A stretch of DNA of 44,067 nt, from the NCBI GenBank assembly GCA_050951585.1, contig JBMNJI010000011.1, positions 1-44,067 of the forward strand, in the 5' to 3' direction. Origin of the DNA: UBA3937 sp050951585 (GTDB lineage: Bacteria; Bacillota; Peptococcia; DRI-13; DTU073). Positions 25,309-33,901 of this stretch are shown piece after piece. Numbering within the stretch: the stretch's first letter is position 1; each line of letters begins with the position of its first letter. The notes beneath the pieces were generated by a model. The model made no database searches. It saw only the letters and a list, made by a program, of their open reading frames with translations, and was not told the DNA's origin. A program made the position numbers and the translations under genes.

Positions 25309-25758
25309 ATGACTTTTTGGATCTGGGGGATTCTTGTTTTTTTGCTTGATCGCGGAACAAAGTATTTGGTTTTAGCAAATATGCAGCTTGGCGAATCAAT
25401 CCCGGTGATTCAAGATTTTTTCCATATTACTTATATCCTTAACCCGGGGGCGGCCTTTGGGATTTTTGCGCAAAAGACCTGGTTTTTTATTGTCGGTACG
25501 GTTGTGATTGTCACGGTAATCATTTATTTGAATTATACGTTAGGAAAGAAGAAGAGGTATATCTCTGTTATCTTGGGGCTGGTGGCCGGCGGCGCGGTTG
25601 GCAATTTACTGGATCGGCTGCAGACCGGGCTGGTGATTGATTTTATTGATTTTCGCGGAATCTGGCCGTATATTTTTAATGTGGCCGATTCAGCCATTGT
25701 GCTTGGGATGATTTTCTTGTCCTGGCAGATCATCAGGTCGGAGAAGCTGAAAGACTGA
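25309..25758 (+). CDS. lspA: Lipoprotein signal peptidase
   Basis: Cleaves the signal peptide of prolipoproteins in the membrane (signal peptidase II). 149 residues with four hydrophobic segments. The conserved aspartyl-protease regions are present: NPGAAFGIF near 44-52, GGAVGNLLDRLQTGLVIDFIDF near 94-115 (first catalytic Asp in the DF region) and FNVADSAIVLG near 122-132 (second Asp). GTACAGGAAA precedes the ATG. The rluD-like gene follows 21 bases later. Confidence 0.96.
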   Translation: MTFWIWGILVFLLDRGTKYLVLANMQLGESIPVIQDFFHITYILNPGAAFGIFAQKTWFFIVGTVVIVTVIIYLNYTLGKKKRYISVILGLVAGGAVGNLLDRLQTGLVIDFIDFRGIWPYIFNVADSAIVLGMIFLSWQIIRSEKLKD

Positions 25759-25779
25759 AAAGCGGAAAGGTTAAAAAAG

Positions 25780-26766
25780 ATGGGCAAGTATTATCGGAAA
25801 AAACCGGTGAGCAGAGCAGACAGTTGCATGATTGACGGGCAGTTGCGTGTTGATGAAGGGGCGCAAGGGATTCGTTTGGATGTCTTCGTGACCCGGCAAT
25901 TAGGGGATTTGACCCGGTCCCAGGTCCAGCGCTTCATTGAGGAAGAAAGGATCTTCGTTAATGGGCAAGCCGTAAAGGCGAATTATAAGACGAAAAAGGG
26001 AGATTTGGTCCTTTATCGGTTACCGGAAAACAAGACGCCGGAAATATTACCGGAAAAAATTCCTTTGCAGATTGTCTATGAAGATGCGGATGTGCTGGTC
26101 ATTAATAAACCCCAGGGAATGGTGGTTCATCCGGCCAATGGAAATTATCACGGGACATTGGTTAATGCGCTTCTCGGGTACGGTTGCAGTTTGTCCGGTC
26201 TGAATGGAGTTATGCGGCCGGGGATTGTGCACCGGATTGACAAAGACACTTCGGGGCTTCTGGTGGTGGCGAAGCATGATGAGGCCCATCAGGATTTAGC
26301 ACAGCAGATCAAAAAACACGAGATAAAAAGAGAGTATCTGGCGCTGGTGCACGGCGTGATCTCGGAGCCCGGAGGAAAAATTGATGCTCCGATCGGGAGA
26401 GATTTGCGGGACCGGCAGAAGATGGCCGTTGTTTTTCGCAATAGTAAACAGGCAGTGACCCGCTATTGGGTTTTGGAACGTTTAGCAGATTATACGCTGG
26501 TGAAATGTCGGCTGGAAACAGGACGGACCCACCAGATTCGCGTCCATATGGCCTATTTGCATTATCCGGTTGTGGGCGATCCAAAATACGGATTACGCAA
26601 GGAGAAGCTTCCTTTGGCAGGGCAGGCCCTCCATGCGGCCACTTTGGGTTTTGTGCATCCGCGGAGTAAGGAGTGGTTGGAATTTACGGTAGATTTACCG
26701 GCGTATTTTCAGGAGTTGTTACACTCCTTAGGAAGTGCCTATTTGGCTGCTCTTGGAGAGCAATGA
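25780..26766 (+). CDS. RluA-family pseudouridine synthase (RluD-like)
   Basis: Converts specific uridines to pseudouridine in 23S rRNA or tRNA. The 328 residues include an N-terminal S4 RNA-binding domain (VDEGAQGIRLDVFVTRQLGDLTRSQVQRFIEE), VINKPQGMVVHPANG near 108, and the catalytic HRIDKDTSGLLVVAK with its Asp at about residue 152. LETGRTHQIRVHMAYLHYPVVGDP lies near 246. The lspA-rluD-pyrR order is standard in Firmicutes. Exact target site cannot be told from sequence alone. It starts with AAAGG about 12 bases upstream. Confidence 0.94.
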   Translation: MGKYYRKKPVSRADSCMIDGQLRVDEGAQGIRLDVFVTRQLGDLTRSQVQRFIEEERIFVNGQAVKANYKTKKGDLVLYRLPENKTPEILPEKIPLQIVYEDADVLVINKPQGMVVHPANGNYHGTLVNALLGYGCSLSGLNGVMRPGIVHRIDKDTSGLLVVAKHDEAHQDLAQQIKKHEIKREYLALVHGVISEPGGKIDAPIGRDLRDRQKMAVVFRNSKQAVTRYWVLERLADYTLVKCRLETGRTHQIRVHMAYLHYPVVGDPKYGLRKEKLPLAGQALHAATLGFVHPRSKEWLEFTVDLPAYFQELLHSLGSAYLAALGEQ

Positions 26767-26814
26767 AAAGGTAAGATCAGGTAGAAGACTTCATAAGCAG
26801 AGGATTGGCAAAAA

Positions 26815-26838
26815 AACAGGAAGGTAAACAGGGGAAGG
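26815..26838 (+). repeat. 12-bp tandem repeat before pyrR
   Basis: AACAGGAAGGTA (26815-26826) and AACAGGGGAAGG (26827-26838), leading into the ribosome site GGAAGGAGAG. A weaker pair AGGTAAGATC/AGGTAGAAGAC lies upstream. Confidence 0.5.
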
Positions 26839-26848
26839 AGAGTGTTAA

Positions 26849-27397
26849 TTGGCGATGCTCAAAGAAAAAGCGAGACTACTTGACCGGGATGGAATCAGAA
26901 GGTCGTTAACACGTATTGCGCATGAAATTTTGGAGAAAAACAAGGGAGTGGAAGATTTAATTCTGGTGGGGATCCGCCGTCGCGGCGTACCGTTGGCGGA
27001 GCGCCTGGCCGAGATTATCAAACAGATTGAAGGTGTTCAGGTTCCGGTTGGGAAGTTGGATATTACGCTGTATCGTGATGATTTAACGGCCTTAAGCGAT
27101 TATCCGGTCGTGCGGGGAACGGAGATTCCGTATGATGTGACCAATAAAACCGTTATTTTTGTGGATGATGTTTTATTTACCGGCAGAACCATTAGAGCGG
27201 CCATGGATGCGCTGATGGATATGGGCAGACCACATTTAATCCAGTTAGCGGTCCTGATTGACCGGGGTCATCGTGAATTGCCGATCAGAGCTGATTATAT
27301 CGGGAAAAATGTCCCGACCGCAAAAAAAGAGAGCATCAAGGTGATGCTCCAGGAGATCGACGACGAAGAAGGGGTCGTGATTGTGGAAACGGAGTAG
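26849..27397 (+). CDS. pyrR: PyrR bifunctional regulator / uracil phosphoribosyltransferase
   Basis: In Gram-positive bacteria PyrR binds UMP and pyr mRNA to cause attenuation and has weak uracil phosphoribosyltransferase activity. 182 residues. The PRPP-binding motif VIFVDDVLFTGRTIRAAMDAL (about 108-128) and the N-terminal LILVGIRRRGVPLAERLAE are clear. TTG 26849 is chosen because it is 8 bases after GGAG; ATG 26855 is also possible. The pyr biosynthesis genes are not in this window, and no PyrR-type leader is evident here. Confidence 0.95.
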   Translation: MAMLKEKARLLDRDGIRRSLTRIAHEILEKNKGVEDLILVGIRRRGVPLAERLAEIIKQIEGVQVPVGKLDITLYRDDLTALSDYPVVRGTEIPYDVTNKTVIFVDDVLFTGRTIRAAMDALMDMGRPHLIQLAVLIDRGHRELPIRADYIGKNVPTAKKESIKVMLQEIDDEEGVVIVETE

Positions 27398-27411
27398 CAG
27401 GAGAATCCTCT

Positions 27412-29301
27412 TTAGGAGGATACTTCCTCTTTGCTTGCGTCGAGCATTTTCGTAATCATGTCCGGTTCCGGTGTTACATATAAGGTGCGCTGATTATCAT
27501 AGAGCACGAAGCCGGGTTTGGCTCCTTTTGGTTTCCAGACGTTCTTGCGCAGGGTATAATCCACCGGCACATGGGCAGAGTTTCGTGCCTGTGAATGATA
27601 AGCGGCGAGCATGGCGGCTTCTTCGAGAATTTCTGCGGGAATATCCGCGTGGTTGGGATTCTTGATGACCACATGGGAGCCGGGAATATCCTTTGTATGC
27701 AGCCAGAGGTCATCTGCCTTGGCCATTTTCATAGTGAGTTGGTCGTTTTGTCTGTTGTTTTTCCCCACATAGATAATCCATGAATCACGCGTGATTTTTT
27801 GCGGCAGGCTGGCTGTTTGCTGTTTTTCTGACCGGCCTGCCTTACTTGTTTTGCCCGTTTTGCCCGCTTTGCTTGCTTTACCTGGTTGATGCGCTTTCCA
27901 CTTACTGTCGCTGCCTTGTCCTTTTAGGGCAGCGCTTTTTTTGTTGCCGGCAGTTTGCGGGTAACCGGCTTCCCGGAATTCTTCCTGTATTTCTGCTATT
28001 TCCCCTGAGGTGGTGACGCTTTGCAGGGAACTGATCAGACTGTATAAATAGGTCAGCTCTTCTTTTGTCTCCTGTAACTGTTTTTCGGCTTTAATTGCCG
28101 CATTTTTGGCTTTCTGGTAGCGGGTGAAATAGCGTTGCGCATTTTCACCGATGGAAAGATGCTCATCCAGGGGGATGAGCTCTATTTTGCCTTCGGGGTC
28201 ATAATAATTAGGCACGCGGGCTTCTTTACCCGGCGAAAGCTGATAGAGCTGAGCAGTGAGCAGTTCACCCCAGAGACGGTATTGATCGGTCTTTTGTGCT
28301 TCGAGGATCGTTTCACTTTGCAGACCGGCTTTTTTTTCGCAGCGGGCAATTTCTTTTTTGACGAGGCTTTCCAGATTGCTTTTTTGCTGCTTTAGGAGAG
28401 AAGCAGTATTTTTATGCTGATAGTAATAATCGAGCGCTTCATTCATGGAGGCAAAACTACGGCGCAAGGCTGCAGGGTAAGAGCTTAGCGCCAGTGCGGA
28501 AAAGGCGACGGGCTGTCTGTCTTGCACAATCACTTCCGGTGAAAAAGCTCCATCTTTAAGCATAGCGCCGAGCTCGGTAACTTGCTGCCATAAAGTGCTT
28601 AGCTCATATTCGCCGCAATAATCAAGAGGCTGCAGGGGGTCAAGGCCTGAACGGCAAAGGATTTCCGCCACTGACTGAGGGCTCACTCCATTTATTATTT
28701 TCAGCAGAGCTTTGTTTAAGGGTGTGGAGAGGGGCTGAGCAAGCAGACGGTTATAGAAATCTTCTTGCCGTATTTCCCCGGGCTCAAGTTTATCTTGCGG
28801 CGGAGGGAGAAGATAGGGAAGACCGGGTAGTACCTGCCTGTAGCGACTGATCGAAGCCGGCACTCGGTGAATGGCATCGATAATTTTGTTTTGGGCGGGA
28901 TCAAGCAACAGGATGTTGCTGTGTTTACCCATTATCTCCACAATAACCTGGCGTAATGCTGTTTCTCCTAATTCATCAATTACTTCACAGTTAATTTCCA
29001 GCACCCGTTCCAATTTTTGCTGGGTAATGGAGATTATTTTACCGCCTTCGAGATGTTTGCGCATCACCATACAAAACAGCGGCGGTGTAGTGGGGTTTGG
29101 CGGGGTCTGGGTTACGGTATGCACTCTTGCCTCCTGGGCAAGGGTGGAGAGCAGTAACTTCAGAGAAGCTCCTCCCTTGCGGTGCACTACAAAAATCAGC
29201 TCGTGCTTCGTGGGTTGATAAATTTTATCAATACGGGCTCCGCGCAGGGCCTCTTCCAGTTCTAACGCAACTGCCCGCATCACTATTCCATCAAAGGCCA
29301 T
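27412..29301 (-). CDS. rqcH: RqcH / NFACT ribosome quality-control protein
   Basis: RqcH binds stalled 50S subunits with peptidyl-tRNA and adds C-terminal alanine tails that mark the chain for degradation. The start is ATG 29301 (MAFDGIVMRAVALELEE) with GGAGAG on its strand; the frame extends further upstream without a ribosome site. The N-terminal NFACT-N region includes KIYQPTKHELIFVVHRKGGA and the IVEIMGKHSNILL segment. A long coiled coil (about 300-440) is followed by a short Lys/Gly/Ser-rich linker (KASKAGKTGKTSKAG) and the NFACT-R domain (DSWIIYVGKNNRQNDQLTMKMAKADDLWLHTKDIPGSHVVIK). About 629 residues. Convergent with pyrR. Confidence 0.95.
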   Translation of the reverse strand: MAFDGIVMRAVALELEEALRGARIDKIYQPTKHELIFVVHRKGGASLKLLLSTLAQEARVHTVTQTPPNPTTPPLFCMVMRKHLEGGKIISITQQKLERVLEINCEVIDELGETALRQVIVEIMGKHSNILLLDPAQNKIIDAIHRVPASISRYRQVLPGLPYLLPPPQDKLEPGEIRQEDFYNRLLAQPLSTPLNKALLKIINGVSPQSVAEILCRSGLDPLQPLDYCGEYELSTLWQQVTELGAMLKDGAFSPEVIVQDRQPVAFSALALSSYPAALRRSFASMNEALDYYYQHKNTASLLKQQKSNLESLVKKEIARCEKKAGLQSETILEAQKTDQYRLWGELLTAQLYQLSPGKEARVPNYYDPEGKIELIPLDEHLSIGENAQRYFTRYQKAKNAAIKAEKQLQETKEELTYLYSLISSLQSVTTSGEIAEIQEEFREAGYPQTAGNKKSAALKGQGSDSKWKAHQPGKASKAGKTGKTSKAGRSEKQQTASLPQKITRDSWIIYVGKNNRQNDQLTMKMAKADDLWLHTKDIPGSHVVIKNPNHADIPAEILEEAAMLAAYHSQARNSAHVPVDYTLRKNVWKPKGAKPGFVLYDNQRTLYVTPEPDMITKMLDASKEEVSS

Positions 29302-29349
29302 CTTTATTCTCTCCGATCTGAATAATATTCTATTTCTGCCAGTCATTAT

Positions 29350-29375
29350 CTAGATTATATCACTAGATTATATCA
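29350..29375 (-). repeat. Perfect 13-bp tandem repeat carrying two -10-like sequences upstream of rqcH
   Basis: CTAGATTATATCA repeated exactly twice (29350-29362, 29363-29375). On the minus strand each copy contains TATAAT, upstream of the rqcH start, so the duplication may create a second promoter -10. No clear -35 was found for either. Confidence 0.6.
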
Positions 29376-29524
29376 AGAGAACATATCTCTGGGATAGTGC
29401 TTTCGTGAGGGGATCCTTTCTGAATTAATCCCGAGAAGGTTCCAGGAAAAGCAAAAAAGCAGGAATTTGGGGGTTCATCTAGAAGTAAAACAAAGAAATA
29501 TATTAATTTGAATTAGGTGATAAT

Positions 29525-29741
29525 ATGTATTCAAATAACAATGAGATTGAAAAGATAAAAAAACAAATATTATTGAAATATAGTCCAGAGGATATTATCC
29601 TCTTTGGTTCGCATGCCAAAGGATTGGTTAAACGGGGAAGTGATATAGTTATCTATACTCCCTTCGGAGTGGTCGAAGTATAAGGATGATCGGGCGAATT
29701 TTGCAAACATCATTAAAAGAACGGGGGTGAGCCTGGTTTGA
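29525..29741 (+). pseudogene. Relic of an MNT-type nucleotidyltransferase antitoxin
   Basis: A TTAGGTGA ribosome site and ATG 29525 are intact. Residues 26-41 read LFGSHAKGLVKRGSDI, the nucleotidyltransferase GSxAxG..SD motif. The sequence then jumps directly to DIVIYTP, which normally lies much later, so most of the catalytic domain seems deleted between two DI-encoding GATAT sites. The frame also shifts near 29661-29664: dropping one T gives the family-type end YTPSEWSKYKDDRANFANIIKRTG and a stop at 29741 that overlaps the next start. Without the frameshift correction the ORF ends at 29683. Not functional. Confidence 0.65.
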
Positions 29742-29842
29742 CCGATTCAATGAAGCACAAAGAATGGTTTGAAATGGGCAAAAAAGATCTAAAGAGTGCT
29801 GAAATTTTATATAAATATGAAGCCGATAATGGGATAGTATGA
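29738..29842 (+). pseudogene. Relic of a HEPN-domain toxin partner, 3'-truncated
   Basis: TTG 29738 overlaps the MNT stop (TTGA). The 34 residues, with KEWFEMGKKDLKSAEILYKYEADNGIV, match the first helices of a HEPN protein, but the sequence departs at the position where CFHCQQA-type motif and the rest should follow, ending in TGA at 29842. The RNase Rx4-6H motif is therefore gone. Together with the MNT relic this was a minimal nucleotidyltransferase/HEPN module. Confidence 0.6.
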
Positions 29843-30080
29843 GCATAGAATTTAAAATGGCATCGGAGTGAAAGGCGAGGAGCATATCAATTTCTGCTTT
29901 TTTAGAAGATTGATTATGCTCTTTCTTTTTCTTGTTGTCGCGGTTTCCCATATTAACCGGCATTTTTTGCCGCCTGACCGAATAAGATTTTAAAGTCTGA
30001 GGGCTATTGTCCTCACTGCTATGGCATAAATTTTTGGTTAGGTTTTGGCTAAAAAAATGTGGGTGGGAGGCAGAAAATAA
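29843..30080. other. Intergenic stretch before the P-type ATPase gene, nothing recognised
   Basis: About 240 A/T-rich bases downstream of the HEPN relic. A minus-strand open frame spans 29649-30089, but it runs through the antisense of the MNT/HEPN relics and looks like chance; I see no transposase, RNA gene or clear promoter. GGGTGGGAGG (30059-30068) is the ribosome site of the next gene. Confidence 0.4.
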
Positions 30081-32936
30081 ATGCGACAAAGACTACATTG
30101 GGAGGAAATGACGGTAGCTGAAGTTGGCTTAGAATTGATGACAGACCCGGCGAAAGGGCTGACCACCAGGGAAGCTCAGCACCGCTTAGTCATAACCGGC
30201 TTAAACCAGTTAAAAGAGCAGAAAAAGGTCTTGCCGGTGATGCTTTTTTTCGCTCAATTCCGCGATTTTATGGTGATGGTGTTAATCGCCGCGGCCTTAA
30301 TCTCGGCCTTTGTGGGGGAGATGGCGGACGCAATTACGATTATGGCGATTATCATTTTAAATGCCTTATTGGGTTTTATTCAGGAGTATCGGGCCGAAAA
30401 GTCATTGGAGAAGCTAAAAAAGCTTACGGCCCAGGAAACGACGGTGCTGAGAAACGGCATGTTAAGTGTCATCCCGGCAATACAACTGGTTCCCGGTGAT
30501 GTTGTCTTAGTAAAAACGGGGGATATTATCCCGGCGGATTTACGCCTTTGCGGGAGAGGACAGTTGGAGATCAATGAAGCTGTTTTAACCGGGGAATCAT
30601 TTCCGGTACAAAAACAGGCGGAAGAGGTTTGCAGCGAAAATACCGCCTTAGGGGACCGCAAAAATATGGCTTATCTGGGCACGGTGGTGACGCGGGGAAC
30701 GGGAACGGGGATTGTGGTCAGCACGGGGATGTCAACGGAAATGGGACAGATTGCCGGTTATATTCAGGATGTGGGGGAAGGGGAAACGCCGCTGCAGAAG
30801 CGCCTTGCCCAGTTGGGCCGTTGGCTCGTTTTTGCCTGTTTGGCCATTGTCGGGTTGGTGGTTGCTTTGGGAATAGTGCGCGGGGAGCCGTTTTATCAGA
30901 TGATTCTAACAGGCGTTAGTTTGGCGGTCGCCGCTATTCCGGAGGGCCTGCCGGCCATCGTAACGGTGGTATTAGCCATTGGGGTGCAGAGGATGGTCAA
31001 ACGTCAGGCGATCGTCCGGGCGTTGCCGGCGGTAGAAACTTTAGGTTGTGCCACAGTCATTTGTTCGGATAAAACAGGTACTTTGACCCAGAATGAAATG
31101 ACCGTACGACAGCTTTACCTGGGTGCAGAAATGGTAACGATAAGCGGAGAGGGATACGCGCCTCATGGAAAGATCACTTTTGCCGGAGGCGTTCCGGCTG
31201 AGCTCAAGAGTAAGCCAGGACTGGAGTTAGCCTGGCAGATTGCCGCTCTTTGTAATAATGCTTATCTCAAAAAGAAGGAGACGGTCCTTTCCGGTCTTTT
31301 CCGGAGAACGAACGAAGAATGGCAGATTCTCGGTGATCCGACCGAGGGAGCCTTACTTGTCGCGGCCGCCAAAGGGGGTTTTTGGCGTGAACAGTTGGAG
31401 AAAGAGAGGCACAGAGTAGTTGAATTGCCTTTTGACGCTGACCGCAAAAGGATGAGTGTGGTCTATCAGCAGCAGAATGGGCAAAAAGTCGTCTATACGA
31501 AGGGTGCGCCGGATGTGCTTCTTAATTTGTGTAACAGGGTCTGGTGGGAGGGGGCGGTTATCCCGCTTACGGCGGAAATTAAAGAAAAAATACTCGCCCA
31601 AAATGACCGGCTGGCAGCACAAGCGCTGCGGGTGATTGGCCTATGTTATCGAGAGATAAAGACAGAGACAGAGCTGGAGCAAAAGCTGATCTTCGTAGCT
31701 TTGGCGGGGATGATTGATCCGCCCCGTCAATCAGCGGTGCAGGCAGTGAAATTGTGCAAACAGGCGGGGATTAAGACGGTAATGATTACGGGTGACCATA
31801 AAACGACGGCGGAAGCGGTTGCCCGCGAGCTCAGGATCTTGCCGCCTACTTTTCAAGCAGGGCAGGATGCCGCAGGACAAAATAATTTTACGCTGCATCA
31901 GGCGAGGCAAAAGGGCATAGGGTCAAACAGAATAATTCTGAATGGAGGTGGGCGCGCGGCAGCAGTGCTGACCGGTCGGGAAATTGATGAGTTGAATGAT
32001 GCCCAGCTCTTGCAAAAAGTGAACGAGGTTGCGGTTTACGCCCGGGTTTCCCCTCGGCATAAGCTGCGGATTGTCCGTGCTTTGAAAAAAAAGGGGCATG
32101 TTGTGGCAATGACCGGAGACGGCGTAAATGACGCGCCGGCGGTTAAGGAGGCCGATATCGGGGTCAGTATGGGAATCAGCGGGACGGATGTAACCAGGGA
32201 GGCCTCCGCCCTGATTCTGGCCAATGATGATTTTGCGACCATTGTGGCGGCGGTGGAAGAGGGGCGCATTATCTATGATAATATCCGCAAGTTTATCCGT
32301 TATTTACTTTCCTGTAATGTCGGTGAAGTACTGACAATGTTTATGGCGGCCCTTTTCGGGGTGCCGATGCCGTTACTGCCCATTCAGATTTTATGGTTAA
32401 ATCTGGTCACCGACGGGTTACCGGCCATGGCGCTGGGGCTGGATCCCGGTGATCCCGGCGTAATGTATCGCCAACCGCGTGGCCCGCGGGAAAGCGTTTT
32501 TGCCCATGGCTTAGGTGGACGCATTTTGGCCACGGGGGCGATGATTAGTGTGGTGACGCTCTTGGCTTATCTCCTTGGCTATTATTGGGGCGGACAGAAT
32601 TTAGATTTTGCCAGAACGATGGCCTTTACGATCCTCGTGTTTGCTCAGTTGGTATTTGTGTTTCAATGCCGTTCGGAAAACTTCTCCCTTTGGGAACTCG
32701 GCCTGTGGACTAATCCTTACCTTGTGGGCGCCGTATTATGTTCGGCGGGAATGCAGCTGGCCGTACTCTATCTGCCCTTTTTGCAGCGGATTTTTCATAC
32801 GGTTCCCTTACACGCGGAGCATTGGTTCTCCATCTTTTGCCTGCTCGGAGGAATTACCCTCTTGCAGGGATTGTACCGTACTGTTAAAATCAGGGGAAAG
32901 GGTAAAATAAAGATCTTAGGGGGGAAATCAGTGTGA
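30081..32936 (+). CDS. P-type ATPase, Ca2+-transporting (SERCA-like)
   Basis: ATP-driven cation pump of the P2A type. 951 residues. N-terminal cation-ATPase segment (HWEEMTVAEVGLELMTDPAKGL), transmembrane pair near 55-100, the TGES-type actuator loop (VLTGESFPVQ near 173), the PEGLP ion-site motif near 287, phosphorylated Asp in DKTGTLTQNE at residue 330, and TGDGVNDAPAVKEADIGVSMG near 677, followed by six helices. A stretch near 595-635 (LPPTFQAGQDAAGQNNFT to ILNGGGRAA) is unusual for this position and appears inserted between GITGDHKTTAEAVARELRI and VLTGREID. The stop overlaps the dapF start by four bases (GTGA). Ion specificity is inference from motifs. Confidence 0.93.
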   Translation: MRQRLHWEEMTVAEVGLELMTDPAKGLTTREAQHRLVITGLNQLKEQKKVLPVMLFFAQFRDFMVMVLIAAALISAFVGEMADAITIMAIIILNALLGFIQEYRAEKSLEKLKKLTAQETTVLRNGMLSVIPAIQLVPGDVVLVKTGDIIPADLRLCGRGQLEINEAVLTGESFPVQKQAEEVCSENTALGDRKNMAYLGTVVTRGTGTGIVVSTGMSTEMGQIAGYIQDVGEGETPLQKRLAQLGRWLVFACLAIVGLVVALGIVRGEPFYQMILTGVSLAVAAIPEGLPAIVTVVLAIGVQRMVKRQAIVRALPAVETLGCATVICSDKTGTLTQNEMTVRQLYLGAEMVTISGEGYAPHGKITFAGGVPAELKSKPGLELAWQIAALCNNAYLKKKETVLSGLFRRTNEEWQILGDPTEGALLVAAAKGGFWREQLEKERHRVVELPFDADRKRMSVVYQQQNGQKVVYTKGAPDVLLNLCNRVWWEGAVIPLTAEIKEKILAQNDRLAAQALRVIGLCYREIKTETELEQKLIFVALAGMIDPPRQSAVQAVKLCKQAGIKTVMITGDHKTTAEAVARELRILPPTFQAGQDAAGQNNFTLHQARQKGIGSNRIILNGGGRAAAVLTGREIDELNDAQLLQKVNEVAVYARVSPRHKLRIVRALKKKGHVVAMTGDGVNDAPAVKEADIGVSMGISGTDVTREASALILANDDFATIVAAVEEGRIIYDNIRKFIRYLLSCNVGEVLTMFMAALFGVPMPLLPIQILWLNLVTDGLPAMALGLDPGDPGVMYRQPRGPRESVFAHGLGGRILATGAMISVVTLLAYLLGYYWGGQNLDFARTMAFTILVFAQLVFVFQCRSENFSLWELGLWTNPYLVGAVLCSAGMQLAVLYLPFLQRIFHTVPLHAEHWFSIFCLLGGITLLQGLYRTVKIRGKGKIKILGGKSV

Positions 32937-33781
32937 ATTTTACCAAAATGCATGGTTTAGGGAACGATTTTATTGTGGTTGATGGTCTTAAGGAAACCTT
33001 ACCGCACGATCTATCGGGAATAACTGCGCGGCTTTGCGACAGGCATTTCGGGATAGGGGCTGACGGTTTAATAGTTGTTCTTCCCTCGGACAAAGCCGAT
33101 TTTCGGATGCGGATTATTAATTCCGACGGCAGTGAAGTGGAGATGTGCGGCAACGGGATCCGCTGTTTTGCCGCATATTTATACGAAGCAGGACTGTTGA
33201 AACAGGCGCAGGATACTTTTACCGTCGAAACTTTAGCGGGAATTATGACGCCGCACTTGGTGCTGCAGGACAGGAAGGTTGCGGCCGTAACGGTGGATAT
33301 GGGGGAACCTGTGCTGGAAAGGAGTGCGGTTCCGATGCTTGGACCGGCTGGACAAGCAATCAATGAACCCTTAGAAGTTCTCGGGACAACTTTTCCGATC
33401 ACGGCCGTATCGATGGGGAATCCTCATTGTGTGATTTTTGTAGATAATGTGGAAGCGATTGATTTAGCCAAATACGGACCCGCCCTCGAAACACATCCCG
33501 CTTTTCCACGCAAAACGAATGTCCATTTTGTGCAGGTCTTAAACAGTCAGGAACTGAAAATGCGGGTATGGGAAAGAGGAGTCGGACCTACTTTAGCGTG
33601 CGGGACAGGGGCCTGTGCGACTTTAGTAGCGGCCGTCAGCAACGGAAAGGCGGAGCGTCAGGCTAAAGTCCATTTACCTGGGGGAACACTAGAAATTGAA
33701 TGGGCGGAGAATAATCATGTTTATATGACCGGATCAGCCCGCACGGTTTTTACCGGAAAAGTGGATGACAACGGAAGATAA
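32933..33781 (+). CDS. dapF: Diaminopimelate epimerase
   Basis: Epimerises LL-diaminopimelate to meso-DAP, needed for lysine and peptidoglycan. Active-site cysteine motifs: NSDGSEVEMCGNGIRCFA near 64-81 (first Cys) and GVGPTLACGTGACATLVA near 215-232 (second Cys). MHGLGNDFIVVDG begins the protein. It starts at GTG overlapping the ATPase stop; the ATPase end has GGGGGG as ribosome site. 282 residues, normal length. Followed by dapL, so the product LL-DAP of that aminotransferase is the substrate here. Confidence 0.96.
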   Translation: MNFTKMHGLGNDFIVVDGLKETLPHDLSGITARLCDRHFGIGADGLIVVLPSDKADFRMRIINSDGSEVEMCGNGIRCFAAYLYEAGLLKQAQDTFTVETLAGIMTPHLVLQDRKVAAVTVDMGEPVLERSAVPMLGPAGQAINEPLEVLGTTFPITAVSMGNPHCVIFVDNVEAIDLAKYGPALETHPAFPRKTNVHFVQVLNSQELKMRVWERGVGPTLACGTGACATLVAAVSNGKAERQAKVHLPGGTLEIEWAENNHVYMTGSARTVFTGKVDDNGR

Positions 33782-33857
33782 GGTTGAAGATAGTAAACAA
33801 TTCCGTTAAAATTAAGGATAGGCACAAGACGCAATAGCGGATGAGCAAAGATTTTTC

Positions 33858-33881
33858 AGAGAATCAAGAAGAGAATCCAAA
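33858..33881 (+). repeat. 12-bp tandem repeat before dapL
   Basis: AGAGAATCAAGA (33858-33869) and AGAGAATCCAAA (33870-33881), followed by AGAAAGGGAG, the ribosome site. Confidence 0.5.
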
Positions 33882-33901
33882 GAAAGGGAGTATAAAGTAA
33901 A

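Noticed and set aside
27405..27421. Terminator between pyrR and rqcH
   Set aside because: ATCCTC/GAGGAT gives only a 6-base stem with no U-tract on either side.
29649..30089. Minus-strand 146-residue open frame upstream of the P-type ATPase
   Set aside because: It is the antisense of the MNT/HEPN relics over part of its length, has no family features and no clear ribosome site.
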